Assembly (NCBI GenBank): GCA_900768515.1
Contig: CAAGDG010000130.1
Location: forward strand, 1 to 14,132
From: Lentisphaeria bacterium
GTDB lineage: Bacteria > Verrucomicrobiota > Lentisphaeria > Victivallales > Victivallaceae
Reading direction: 5' to 3'
Length of the DNA: 14,132 bases
The number at the start of each line of letters is the position of its first letter. The first letter of the stretch is position 1. A program made the translations under genes and the position numbers. The notes under the pieces were generated by a model. That model was not told the DNA's origin and did not search any database. It was given only the letters and a program-made list of their open reading frames with translations. This document shows, in pieces, positions 1 to 6,942 of the stretch.

Positions 1-585
1 CAGCACCAGATGTGGGCGGCGCAGTACTACGACTATTCGTTCCCCCGCCAGTTGCTGACCTCCGGCGGACTCGGAGCCATGGGGTTCGGCCTGCCCGCCG
101 CCATGGGCGCGAAGGTCGCCTGCCCGGAGAAAACCGTCATCAACATCGACGGCGACGGCAGTTTTCAGATGAACATTCAGGAGCTGGGGACGCTTTTCGT
201 CGAGAAAATCGACGTCAAGATGATCATCATCGACAACCAGCACCTCGGCATGGTCGCCCAGTGGGAGGACCGCTTCTATCAGCACAATCGCGGCAACACG
301 GTGCTCGGCCGCTGCAAAGGCTCCTGCGGCAGGGGCGGGGAGTTCTGCGGCGACTGTGACGGCACCCGGTGCACCGGCGCGCCCTATCCCGATTTCGTCA
401 CGATCGCCAAGGGGTACGGAATTCCGGGACGCGACGTCTTCACCCGGGAAGAACTGGCGGACGCCATCGAAGAGATGCTCCGGACGCCGGGACCGTTCCT
501 GCTCGACGTCCACACCGGCTACGGCGAACATGTCCTGCCGATGATTCCTCCCGGCGGCGACTACACCAGCATCATCATGGAGTGA
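1..585 (+). CDS. ilvB: Acetolactate synthase large subunit, C-terminal part (5' end outside window)
   Basis: The reading frame is open from the first base, so the gene begins upstream of the window; 194 residues remain. This enzyme uses thiamine diphosphate (ThDP) to condense pyruvate with pyruvate or 2-oxobutyrate in valine, leucine and isoleucine synthesis. The visible part is the ThDP-binding PYR/PP-type C-terminal domain: SGGLGAMGFGLPAAMGA, then the Mg/ThDP motif GDGSFQMN, then the family-typical DNQHLGMVAQWEDRFY and a C-terminal PDFVTIAKGYGI segment. Between VLG and PDF lies an insertion with five cysteines (codons at 313, 325, 346, 355, 370), where the relatives I remember have about ten residues and no such cluster. 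The next gene, aroA, starts 118 bp downstream on the same strand. No ilvN regulatory subunit gene is visible after it. The family call is secure; catabolic versus anabolic type cannot be decided from the fragment, though the QHLGMV motif favours the anabolic enzyme. Confidence 0.95.
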   Translation, partial: QHQMWAAQYYDYSFPRQLLTSGGLGAMGFGLPAAMGAKVACPEKTVINIDGDGSFQMNIQELGTLFVEKIDVKMIIIDNQHLGMVAQWEDRFYQHNRGNTVLGRCKGSCGRGGEFCGDCDGTRCTGAPYPDFVTIAKGYGIPGRDVFTREELADAIEEMLRTPGPFLLDVHTGYGEHVLPMIPPGGDYTSIIME

Positions 586-652
586 TCCCGCAGGCCCGGC
601 GGAAAGCCAATCCGGAACCCGGTGGTAACAGGAGCATCTGTCGCAGGTGTTC

Positions 653-688
653 CCCGCCGGCGATTGCGGGAGAGAGACCACTGGCGGG
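653..688 (+). other. Hairpin in ilvB-aroA gap
   Basis: CCCGCCGG (653-660) can pair with CTGGCGGG (681-688) in an 8-bp stem with one G-U pair, around a 20-base loop. The stem ends 3 bases before the GAGGG ribosome-binding site of aroA. There is no T-run, so it does not look like a standard terminator. It could affect aroA translation or be coincidence in GC-rich DNA. Confidence 0.35.
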
Positions 689-690
689 AA

Positions 691-695
691 GAGGG
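691..695 (+). promoter_or_regulatory. Ribosome-binding site that sets the aroA start
   Basis: GAGGG lies 8 bases before the ATG at 704. It supports this ATG over the in-frame ATG at 647, which would add 19 residues not expected in the family. A three-codon ORF (M-K-R-stop, 696-707) overlaps the aroA start in an ATGA arrangement. Confidence 0.6.
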
Positions 696-703
696 ATGAA
701 AAG

Positions 704-1972
704 ATGAAATTGATTGTCAAACCTTCGCGGCTCGCGGGTGAAATTGCGGTGATCGGCTCCAAGTCGCACACGATCCGGGGAATCGCCGCGGCATTGATGG
801 CAAATGGAACCAGCGTTCTCCACGCGCCGCTCGACTCCGCCGACACCCGGTCGACGCTCGGAGCGGCAATGGCGTTCGGAGCGGAGGTCCGCGAAACGGA
901 GGGACGCTGGGAGATCACCGGAACCGGCGGCAAACTCTCCGATCCGGGCCGCACTCTCGATCTGGGAAACTCCGGAACCGGACTGCGGATGCTGACCGGG
1001 CTGGCCGCGACCTGTGACTTTCCGGTCCATTTTGACGGCGACGCCTCCTTGCGTACCCGGCTGATGAAGGGGCTGTTCGACGCGCTCCGTCCGCTCGGCG
1101 CGGAAATCGACGCCTCCAGGGACAAATGTCCCTTCACGATCAGGGGAGCGATCCGGGGCGGTTCGACCCGGGTGGACGGCACCACCTCGCAGTTTCTGAC
1201 TTCGCTGCTCTTCACGCTGCCGACGGTGGAGGGGGACTCGGTGGTCGACCTCGACTTTCTCCATGAAAAACCGTACGTCGGCATCACGCTGAACTGGCTT
1301 GAATCCTTCAACATCCGCTGCCGCCATTCGGACGATCTGCTCCATTGGGAGATTCCGGGCGGACAGCGTTTCCCGGCGTTTGAGCGGGTGATCCCGGCGG
1401 ATTTCTCGACCGCCGCGTTCCCGCTGGTTGCCGCGGCGCTGGCCGGGGACGGCGTCACCATCCGCAATCTGGACTTCGACGACGTCCAGGGCGACAAGGC
1501 GGTCTTCCCGCTTCTGGAGGAGATGGGGGCTCGACTCGAACACGGTGCGGAGCTGCGAGTCTCTCCAGCCGGGGTTCTCCACGGCCGCGAACTTGATCTC
1601 AACGCGACGCCAGACGCACTTCCGGTGCTGGCGGCGGCGGGGGCGCTGGCCGACGGCGTCACCCGGCTGGTCAATGTGCCGCAGGCGCGGGTCAAGGAGA
1701 CCGACCGGATCGCGGTGATGAATTCTGAACTCACCCGGATGGGGGCGGAAATTGAAGAGCTGCCGGACGGCATGGTCATCCGCGGGAGTCGTCTCCACGG
1801 AGCGCGGGTCAGCAGCCACGGCGACCACCGGATCGCCATGGCGCTTGCGGTCGCCGCGCTCGCCGCCGACGGAGTCACCGAGATAGACGGAGCTGAAGCG
1901 GCATCCGTCACTTATCCGGATTTTGTCCGTGATTTCCAGAAACTCGGTGCGGATTTCACGCTGGTTCCGTAA
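704..1972 (+). CDS. aroA: 3-phosphoshikimate 1-carboxyvinyltransferase (EPSP synthase)
   Basis: The 422-residue product transfers the enolpyruvyl group of phosphoenolpyruvate to shikimate 3-phosphate, the sixth step of the shikimate pathway, in the cytoplasm. Family motifs appear in order: GSKSHTIRG near residue 18 (with the substrate-binding Lys20, Ser21 and Arg25), LGNSGTGLRML, the shikimate-phosphate segment TSQFLTSLLF, IPADFSTAAFPLVAA, TPDALPVLA with the catalytic-type Asp, RVKETDRI and SHGDHRIAMA. The PADFSTAAF and GNSGT forms look more like class II enzymes than E. coli AroA, where the corresponding piece is GNAGT. The usual SxTNRA after the lysine is SHTIRG here. The start is chosen at 704 from the GAGGG ribosome-binding site and because homologues begin just before this lysine motif. 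The gene follows ilvB on the same strand and ends 6 bp from the oppositely oriented beta-helix gene. Confidence 0.96.
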   Translation: MKLIVKPSRLAGEIAVIGSKSHTIRGIAAALMANGTSVLHAPLDSADTRSTLGAAMAFGAEVRETEGRWEITGTGGKLSDPGRTLDLGNSGTGLRMLTGLAATCDFPVHFDGDASLRTRLMKGLFDALRPLGAEIDASRDKCPFTIRGAIRGGSTRVDGTTSQFLTSLLFTLPTVEGDSVVDLDFLHEKPYVGITLNWLESFNIRCRHSDDLLHWEIPGGQRFPAFERVIPADFSTAAFPLVAAALAGDGVTIRNLDFDDVQGDKAVFPLLEEMGARLEHGAELRVSPAGVLHGRELDLNATPDALPVLAAAGALADGVTRLVNVPQARVKETDRIAVMNSELTRMGAEIEELPDGMVIRGSRLHGARVSSHGDHRIAMALAVAALAADGVTEIDGAEAASVTYPDFVRDFQKLGADFTLVP

Positions 1973-1978
1973 GTTGCG

Positions 1979-4309
1979 TCACCGCTTCTTTTCCGGCGCT
2001 TCCGAAACTACGACATTGCCGGCGACGACAAGGTCGCGGACGCTCGCCGCATCGGCGTAAACACCGGGCTTCGGCATATTCGGCGAGGCAACATACCGGT
2101 TGTTGACAATCCGGACCCCCCTGGCTGCGGTCACGTAGAATCCTCCCCGGAAGGGCAGCGGAAGGCGGCGCGGCGTCGGATTCCAGATCGTGTTGTCGCG
2201 AAAGGTGACGTTCCCCGCCGAACTGATGAAGGCGACCAGCCCGAAACTGTCCTTGAACGTGTTTTTCTCGAAGAGAATGTTCGACAGGATCGGGTAATCG
2301 GTGCGCTCTGTCGACGGGTCGGATTTGAGGTAGACGCCGATGTAGATGTCGCGTGCTCTGCCGTCGTTGCCGATGTCGCGCGGATTGACGGAATCGAATT
2401 CATTGTTCCGGACCACGACGTTGTCCACCCCGAATCCCTCGCACCAGGAGTTGAGCGTATATCCGGTCTCGATTTTGATCGCGCCCATTTCATTGTGGAA
2501 GAAGCGGTTTCCCTCGATGGTAATGTCGCGCCCGAGCAGCAGCAGGCCGCGGGCGCGGTTGTTGTGGAAGCGGTTGTTCCGGATGATGATGTTGCGGGTG
2601 TCGTAGCTCCAGTCGAACAACACAAACCCCTCCCCGGCGGCGATCGGGTCGGGAACCGGTTCCGAGAGGACCAGCTCCCAGGCGCCGGGCTTTGCTTCGG
2701 AGGGGCGCGACTCCCGCACCCTCGTCTTGACGCCGGTCGGAGAGTAGTCGGCGTGGCGCAGTTCGAGGAGGGTTCCCGGCCGGTAATTCCGGCGGGAGGT
2801 CAGGGAATCGGGTCCGCTCTTCACGGCGAACCCGGAACAATCATGCGCATTCAGACAGTCGTCGGCACCGCGGCTGAACTCACACTCCTCCATCTTGAAG
2901 AACCCCCGGGACTGCGCGATGTGGCAATGATCGGCGGTACAGGTGATCGCCCGGCGCGGCACCCCTTCCGGCACCGCGATGCGCACCCGGAGGAACTGCC
3001 AGTACTGCTGGGTCCCGCCGACCGTGATCGCGTGTCCGGCGCAGGAGTAGATGTTGACGTCCTCCAGCGTCAGGTGGCGGTTGTCGGACATGATGATCCC
3101 GTGCATGTCGTAATAGTAGTGCTGCATCCGGAAGAACTGTCCGGGCCGGTAAGCGTCGGAATTTCCCACCTGAACCCGCAGCACATTATCCGAAAGCCAC
3201 TGCGTCTTCGCCTTGCCCCGGCCGGCGGTGAATTCGAATCCCTGGTCGAATCCGCCCTCGATTCCGACCGATTTCGTCGCCGGATCGTAGCTGCTGATAA
3301 TCGCGATCCGGAGGTCGCGGCGCGGGAACCGGTCGTATTCGACAAATTTGAAGTCAACCGTTCCCGGCGCGACGCCGACAACTTCGACTACGCTGGCCAG
3401 CGGATCAACCTCCCAGTCCCAGTCGAAATTGAAGTTGCGGAGCACAACCCGTTCACAATTCCGCACCCGGAAGTTGGAGTCCCGTTTCTTCAGGAAGAGC
3501 AGCGTGGCTCCGCCGCCGTCAAACTCGAAGTCACGCAGTCCGTCAAAGGAGACCGCCCGGTCGGAGGTCATCCGGTAGACGCCCGGAGCGAGCACCAGAC
3601 GCGCGGCCCCGTCCTTCCTGCACGCTTCCAGTGCCCGGTTCAAGGCGGGAACATTGTCGGGATTATCGGAGGAAACCCCGAAATCAGCGGCATTCAAACT
3701 TTTCCCGTCGGGATTCTTCGGCCGTTCCACCTCAAACTCGCGGGCTCCGGTCGGCAGTTTTCCCAGCGATCCGGTGAAGGGCTGTGCGCCGGCCGTCGCC
3801 GGATAGTATCGCTCACCCGCCTCCTCGGTCAGCGTGAAATCGGTGATTTCACCGCGCAGTTTCCGGTAGGTGTGAATCTGAAACGCCGAATCGGCGGCCG
3901 CACCGGTCCGGAACCTCAGCCGGACCTTCTGAAAGGTTCCGGCGTCTCCAAGCCGCTGACGCAGAGTGTCGTAGTTGGGATGATCGGCACTGACCGGACG
4001 CGACAGGATGTAAAAGTAATATTTCGTCGGATCCGGATTCTCGATCCGGTACCGGAACTCCGCCACATAACCGGTCCCCGGTTTGAGCATCCCGGCGCGG
4101 GTCCGCCAGATCCACCGCCAGTTGCCGGCGGATCCGGTTGTATCGACCAGAAGCCGCTTCCCGTCCTCGGAAATCCGGCCGACGGCCGGGCTGATCTCAA
4201 ACAGCGCAGGATCGGAAAAACCTTCGACAACCATCGGACGGGGCTCCGCCGCAACGGACAACAGCGCCGCCGCCGCGCTCAACAGAATCGGAATCCATTT
4301 TTTCATCAT
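1979..4309 (-). CDS. Secreted right-handed parallel beta-helix protein, GH110-like (candidate alpha-galactosidase)
   Basis: The 776-residue protein begins MMKKWIPILLSAAAALLSVA, a clear signal peptide with a likely cut near Ala-Ala/Glu-Pro at about residue 21. Residues 25-165 look like a beta-sandwich or carbohydrate-binding domain. From about 205 there is a pectate-lyase-type opening (NAADFGVSSDNPDNVPALN), followed by beta-helix coils with repeated NNRF, EGNRF, RNNEF and EKNTF asparagine-ladder turns up to the C terminus. The segment around 457-490 (TADHCHIAQSRGFF, then GADDCLNAHD with Asp483-Asp484) and the later ARGLLLLGRDITIEGNRF resemble GH110 alpha-1,3-galactosidases as I remember them, where GDDAVNIH and RARGLLV occur. 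The exact substrate is inference. GGAG at 4312-4315 serves either of two adjacent ATGs (4309 or 4306); 4306 has the better spacing. A wider start at 4360 would put the signal peptide internally. Confidence 0.85.
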   Translation of the reverse strand: MMKKWIPILLSAAAALLSVAAEPRPMVVEGFSDPALFEISPAVGRISEDGKRLLVDTTGSAGNWRWIWRTRAGMLKPGTGYVAEFRYRIENPDPTKYYFYILSRPVSADHPNYDTLRQRLGDAGTFQKVRLRFRTGAAADSAFQIHTYRKLRGEITDFTLTEEAGERYYPATAGAQPFTGSLGKLPTGAREFEVERPKNPDGKSLNAADFGVSSDNPDNVPALNRALEACRKDGAARLVLAPGVYRMTSDRAVSFDGLRDFEFDGGGATLLFLKKRDSNFRVRNCERVVLRNFNFDWDWEVDPLASVVEVVGVAPGTVDFKFVEYDRFPRRDLRIAIISSYDPATKSVGIEGGFDQGFEFTAGRGKAKTQWLSDNVLRVQVGNSDAYRPGQFFRMQHYYYDMHGIIMSDNRHLTLEDVNIYSCAGHAITVGGTQQYWQFLRVRIAVPEGVPRRAITCTADHCHIAQSRGFFKMEECEFSRGADDCLNAHDCSGFAVKSGPDSLTSRRNYRPGTLLELRHADYSPTGVKTRVRESRPSEAKPGAWELVLSEPVPDPIAAGEGFVLFDWSYDTRNIIIRNNRFHNNRARGLLLLGRDITIEGNRFFHNEMGAIKIETGYTLNSWCEGFGVDNVVVRNNEFDSVNPRDIGNDGRARDIYIGVYLKSDPSTERTDYPILSNILFEKNTFKDSFGLVAFISSAGNVTFRDNTIWNPTPRRLPLPFRGGFYVTAARGVRIVNNRYVASPNMPKPGVYADAASVRDLVVAGNVVVSEAPEKKR

Positions 4310-4340
4310 CACTCCATCATACTTGAACCGGCCAGGCGCC

Positions 4341-4356
4341 GCGGAGACTCCTCCGC
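4341..4356. other. Perfect 6-bp hairpin upstream of the beta-helix gene
   Basis: GCGGAG and CTCCGC pair perfectly around a four-base loop. It lies about 30 bases before the start of the beta-helix gene, in its likely leader. No function can be assigned. Confidence 0.4.
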
Positions 4357-4398
4357 ACACGAAATTCAGGATGTCCAGCGCCCGAGGGGAGTTCCGGA

Positions 4399-4426
4399 CG
4401 CATTTCCCGTCTCCCCGGGAAACGCG
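4399..4426 (-). other. Strong 11-bp hairpin between speE and the beta-helix gene
   Basis: On the minus strand CGCGTTTCCCG pairs with CGGGAAATGCG over 11 bp (one G-U) around the loop GGGAGA. It lies 46 bp after speE. There is no U-tract on either strand, so it is not a textbook Rho-independent terminator; it may stabilise the 3' end of the purF-speE messenger or stop transcription without a U-run. Confidence 0.5.
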
Positions 4427-4442
4427 GATCGGCCCCCTCGGC

Positions 4443-4463
4443 CTCTCCCGCGCTCCGGGAAAG
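4443..4463 (-). other. 8-bp hairpin just after speE stop
   Basis: On the minus strand CTTTCCCG pairs with CGGGAGAG (one G-U) around the loop GAGCG, 8 bases past the speE stop codon. It is the first of three hairpins in this gap and again lacks a U-tract. It may be part of a transcript end. Confidence 0.4.
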
Positions 4464-4471
4464 AAACGGCC

Positions 4472-5308
4472 TCACGCTTCCAGCAGCTTTTTCACAAAGG
4501 CGGGATTGGCGAAAGCCGCACGGTGAACGTCTTCGGTATAATAACGCAGTTTCTCCGCCATTTCCGGGGGAACCGGGCGGGCGGGTTCCGAAACGCTCTC
4601 CCGGTCGGAGGCGACACAGGCGCCGATGGTTCCGGTCGGATAAGTCGGCACCAGAATCGACGCATATCCGGCGGAGCGGAAGATCCGGCGGCAGACTCCG
4701 TGCAGACGGGCGACGATGTCAGGCAGCAGATAAGGAGATTCCGCCTGGGTGGCGATCACGCCGCCAGGACGCAGCGCCCGCTTCATGTCGCGGTAGAACG
4801 CCTCTCCGAACAGCGGGGTTCCCGGACCGCCCGGATCGGTCGAATCGACCACGATCACATCGTAATACCCCGGGTAGTCGCGGACAAATTCGCTGCCGTC
4901 GGCAATGTGGATCCGGACCCTGGGATCGTCGAATCCGCAGGCGAGTTCCGGCAGGAACTCCCGCGCCACCTCTATCACCTCGGCGTCAATCTCGCAGATA
5001 TCGATCGACTCCAGCTCCGGGTGCCGCCCCAGCTCCCGCAGCACGCCGCCGTCGCCGCCGCCGATCACCAGCGCCCGGCGCGGATTCTCGTGAGCGAACA
5101 TCGGCAGATGAGCCATCATCTCATGGTAGGCGAATTCATCGAAATTGGTCAGCTGAATGATCCCGTCGAGCAACAGCAGCTTGCCGAGCTTCTTCGTCCG
5201 GTAGAGTTCGAGCTTCTGAAATTTCGTCTGTCTCCGGCAAAGCTCCTCCTCCACCTGAACCGTCATGCCGAAGCCGTTCATCGCCTCGGTCACCCAGAAA
5301 TCCGCCAT
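4472..5308 (-). CDS. speE: Spermidine synthase (polyamine aminopropyltransferase)
   Basis: The 278-residue product transfers an aminopropyl group from decarboxylated S-adenosylmethionine to putrescine, giving spermidine and methylthioadenosine, in the cytoplasm. Motifs seen: LDGIIQLTNFDEFAYHEMM (47-65), the nucleotide-binding VIGGGDGGVLRE (81-92), the acidic CEID (105-108), ADGSEFV (137-142) and DSTDPGGPG (155-163), whose Asp155 and Asp158 correspond to the catalytic and diamine-binding acids of the family. The length is normal (E. coli SpeE is 288). AGAGG about 6 bases before the ATG supports the start. It lies 31 bp after the PurF-like gene on the same strand, so the two are probably cotranscribed. 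No speD is in the window. Confidence 0.96.
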   Translation of the reverse strand: MADFWVTEAMNGFGMTVQVEEELCRRQTKFQKLELYRTKKLGKLLLLDGIIQLTNFDEFAYHEMMAHLPMFAHENPRRALVIGGGDGGVLRELGRHPELESIDICEIDAEVIEVAREFLPELACGFDDPRVRIHIADGSEFVRDYPGYYDVIVVDSTDPGGPGTPLFGEAFYRDMKRALRPGGVIATQAESPYLLPDIVARLHGVCRRIFRSAGYASILVPTYPTGTIGACVASDRESVSEPARPVPPEMAEKLRYYTEDVHRAAFANPAFVKKLLEA

Positions 5309-5339
5309 TGCGCGCCTCTCTTTCCCGCAGTGCTGCGAT

Positions 5340-6785
5340 TCACTCGAACTTCGGCGCTTCAGCGTCGACGTCCCGTCCGGTCCAGCAGTAGGTGCAGACC
5401 TTGTCGGGATCGATGCCGATAGCGGCGATCAGTTTTTCCAGGCTCTGATATTTAAGGGTGTTGAGGTTCAGCTCCTTGCGAACCTCTTCGACCATCGCCT
5501 CGTATTTTTCGGAACCGTAGACCAGATATTCCGCAATGATCTCATTGGTCAGCGGACGCTTTTCCAGCCGGGCGATCGCACGGCGCGCGGCCATGTCAAG
5601 CTCGCTGCGCGACCGGGAGAAATTCAGGAACCGGCAGCCGTAGAGCAGCGGCGGGCAGGCCGAACGCATGTGAACCGCCTTCGCCCCGCATTCATAGAGC
5701 CGGACCACGGTGTCCCGGAGCTGGGTCCCCCGCACGATCGAGTCGTCGCAGAAGAGCATCCGCTTACCCTGAATCTGCTCCTGCACCGGAATCAGCTTCA
5801 TCCTGGCAATCAGTTCCCGGATCGCCTGGTTCTGCGGCATGAAGCTGCGCGGCCAGGTCGGCGTGTATTTGACAAAACTGCGGCGGTAGGGTTTTCCGGC
5901 GGCGGTGGAGTAGCCGATCGCATGGGCGATGCCGGAATCCGGAATCCCGCAGACGGAATCGATTTCAGGAAGCACATCGGCATCGTCCGCGGCCATCGAC
6001 TCCCCGTTGCGGTAACGGGCCGACTCGGTGTTGATGCCCTCGTAGCAGCTGGAGGGATAGCCGTAGTAAACCCAGAAAAAGCTGCAGATCTTCATCGTGG
6101 AACCGGGAGCCTTTTTCTGGATGACACCGTCCACCGTCAGTTCGACGATTTCGCCGGGCCCGAGCTCATGAGTGACCTGATAGTCGAGATTCGGGAACGC
6201 GGTGCTCTCCATGGAAACCGCGTAAGCTCCCTTTTTCTCGCCGAGAATCACCGGGGTCCGCCCGTAGCGATCGCGGGCGGCGTAGATCCGGTTGTTGATC
6301 AGAATCAGCAGTGAACAGGAACCGTCTATCACCTTCTGGGCATATTCGATCCCCTCGACGATGGTTGAACCGCGATCGATCAACATGGCGACGATCTCCG
6401 TCGGGTTGAGCTCGCCGTTGCTGGATTCCGAGAAATGGGAGAAACCGCGCTCGAAGGCGCTCCGGGCCAGCTCCTCGACATTGTTGATCTTGCCGACGGT
6501 CACGATCGAATAGATTCCGAACCGGCTGGAGATGATCAGCGGCTGATCCTCATAGTCGCTGATGATTCCGATCCCCGAACAACCGGAGAACTTGCCGATC
6601 TCATCGTCGAATTTGGAACGGAACTGGGCGTTGGTGATGTCGTGAATCCGGCGGTTGATCCGATTGTCGGGCCCGCAGATTGCCAGACCGCCGCGTTTGG
6701 TTCCCAGATGAGAGTGATAGTCGGTGCCGTAAAAAATATCGGTGACACAGTCGTGGTCAGCCACCACGCCAAAAAAACCGCCCAT
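5340..6785 (-). CDS. purF: PurF-type amidophosphoribosyltransferase homologue lacking the N-terminal catalytic cysteine
   Basis: The 481-residue protein has the two-domain PurF layout: an N-terminal Ntn-hydrolase glutaminase-like domain (about 1-230) and a C-terminal phosphoribosyltransferase domain with the PRPP loop CDDSIVRGT (346-354) and GIPDSGIAHAIGY (280-292). Canonical PurF makes phosphoribosylamine from PRPP and glutamine and begins Met-Cys-Gly-Ile-Phe-Gly, with the cysteine becoming the nucleophile. Here it begins MGGFFGVV, so that cysteine is glycine. By eye the NG oxyanion and glutamine-binding Arg/Asp positions are also changed (VGKINNV, NPTEIV). Cys234, Cys377 or Cys384, and the CTYC pair at 464-467 match the positions of the Fe-S ligands of B. 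subtilis PurF. An in-frame TAA at 6828-6830 rules out a longer N terminus carrying the cysteine. GGGGA 7 bases before the ATG supports the start. It may act with ammonia, be a paralogue with another role, or be regulatory; I cannot say whether a canonical PurF exists elsewhere. Confidence 0.9.
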   Translation of the reverse strand: MGGFFGVVADHDCVTDIFYGTDYHSHLGTKRGGLAICGPDNRINRRIHDITNAQFRSKFDDEIGKFSGCSGIGIISDYEDQPLIISSRFGIYSIVTVGKINNVEELARSAFERGFSHFSESSNGELNPTEIVAMLIDRGSTIVEGIEYAQKVIDGSCSLLILINNRIYAARDRYGRTPVILGEKKGAYAVSMESTAFPNLDYQVTHELGPGEIVELTVDGVIQKKAPGSTMKICSFFWVYYGYPSSCYEGINTESARYRNGESMAADDADVLPEIDSVCGIPDSGIAHAIGYSTAAGKPYRRSFVKYTPTWPRSFMPQNQAIRELIARMKLIPVQEQIQGKRMLFCDDSIVRGTQLRDTVVRLYECGAKAVHMRSACPPLLYGCRFLNFSRSRSELDMAARRAIARLEKRPLTNEIIAEYLVYGSEKYEAMVEEVRKELNLNTLKYQSLEKLIAAIGIDPDKVCTYCWTGRDVDAEAPKFE

Positions 6786-6824
6786 GAAAAAATCCCCGGT
6801 AAAAGGTTGAAGCTCGCTACCTAT

Positions 6825-6853
6825 AATTTACCGTGAAAACCGTTTTTTTGCAA
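6825..6853 (-). promoter_or_regulatory. Candidate promoter for the purF-speE unit
   Basis: On the minus strand TTGCAA (6853-6848) and TAAATT (6830-6825) are separated by exactly 17 bases, in an AT-rich island that stands out from the GC-rich surroundings. Each box matches four of six consensus bases. Transcription would start about 30 bases before the ATG of the PurF-like gene. Confidence 0.4.
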
Positions 6854-6879
6854 AAAGAAAACAAAAGAAAATGGAAAGA

Positions 6880-6900
6880 AATCCCCGGAACCGGGAATCC
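6880..6900 (-). terminator. Possible weak terminator after the GH39-like gene
   Basis: On the minus strand a small CCCGGTTCCGGG-type hairpin is followed by a T-rich stretch (TTTCTTTCCATTTTCTTTTG). The stem is only 4-5 bp, so the call is weak, but its place after the stop at 6943 and the T-rich tail fit a transcript end. Confidence 0.3.
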
Positions 6901-6942
6901 GGAGGAGTTTCCCCCCCCCGGATCCGCGACCGGCAAACAACC

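Noticed and set aside
575..1828. A 417-codon minus-strand frame opposite aroA
   Set aside because: aroA is unmistakable, and the opposite text is Arg-rich with no recognisable domain.
2495..5422. A 975-codon open frame on the plus strand opposite the beta-helix and speE genes
   Set aside because: It has low-complexity Arg/Gly/Pro/Val-rich text, crosses two well-supported minus-strand genes and the gap between them, and matches no family. GC-rich codon use on one strand opens the opposite frame.
6771..6777. Seven-A run (seven T on the coding strand) in codons 3-5 of the PurF-like gene as a frameshift or sequencing error
   Set aside because: The frame continues into family-typical text on both sides and no other frame gives a PurF start with cysteine.
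6911..6919. Run of nine C residues, a possible phase-variable tract
   Set aside because: It lies in the gap after the GH39-like gene, not in a coding region or between promoter boxes, so slippage would have no obvious effect.
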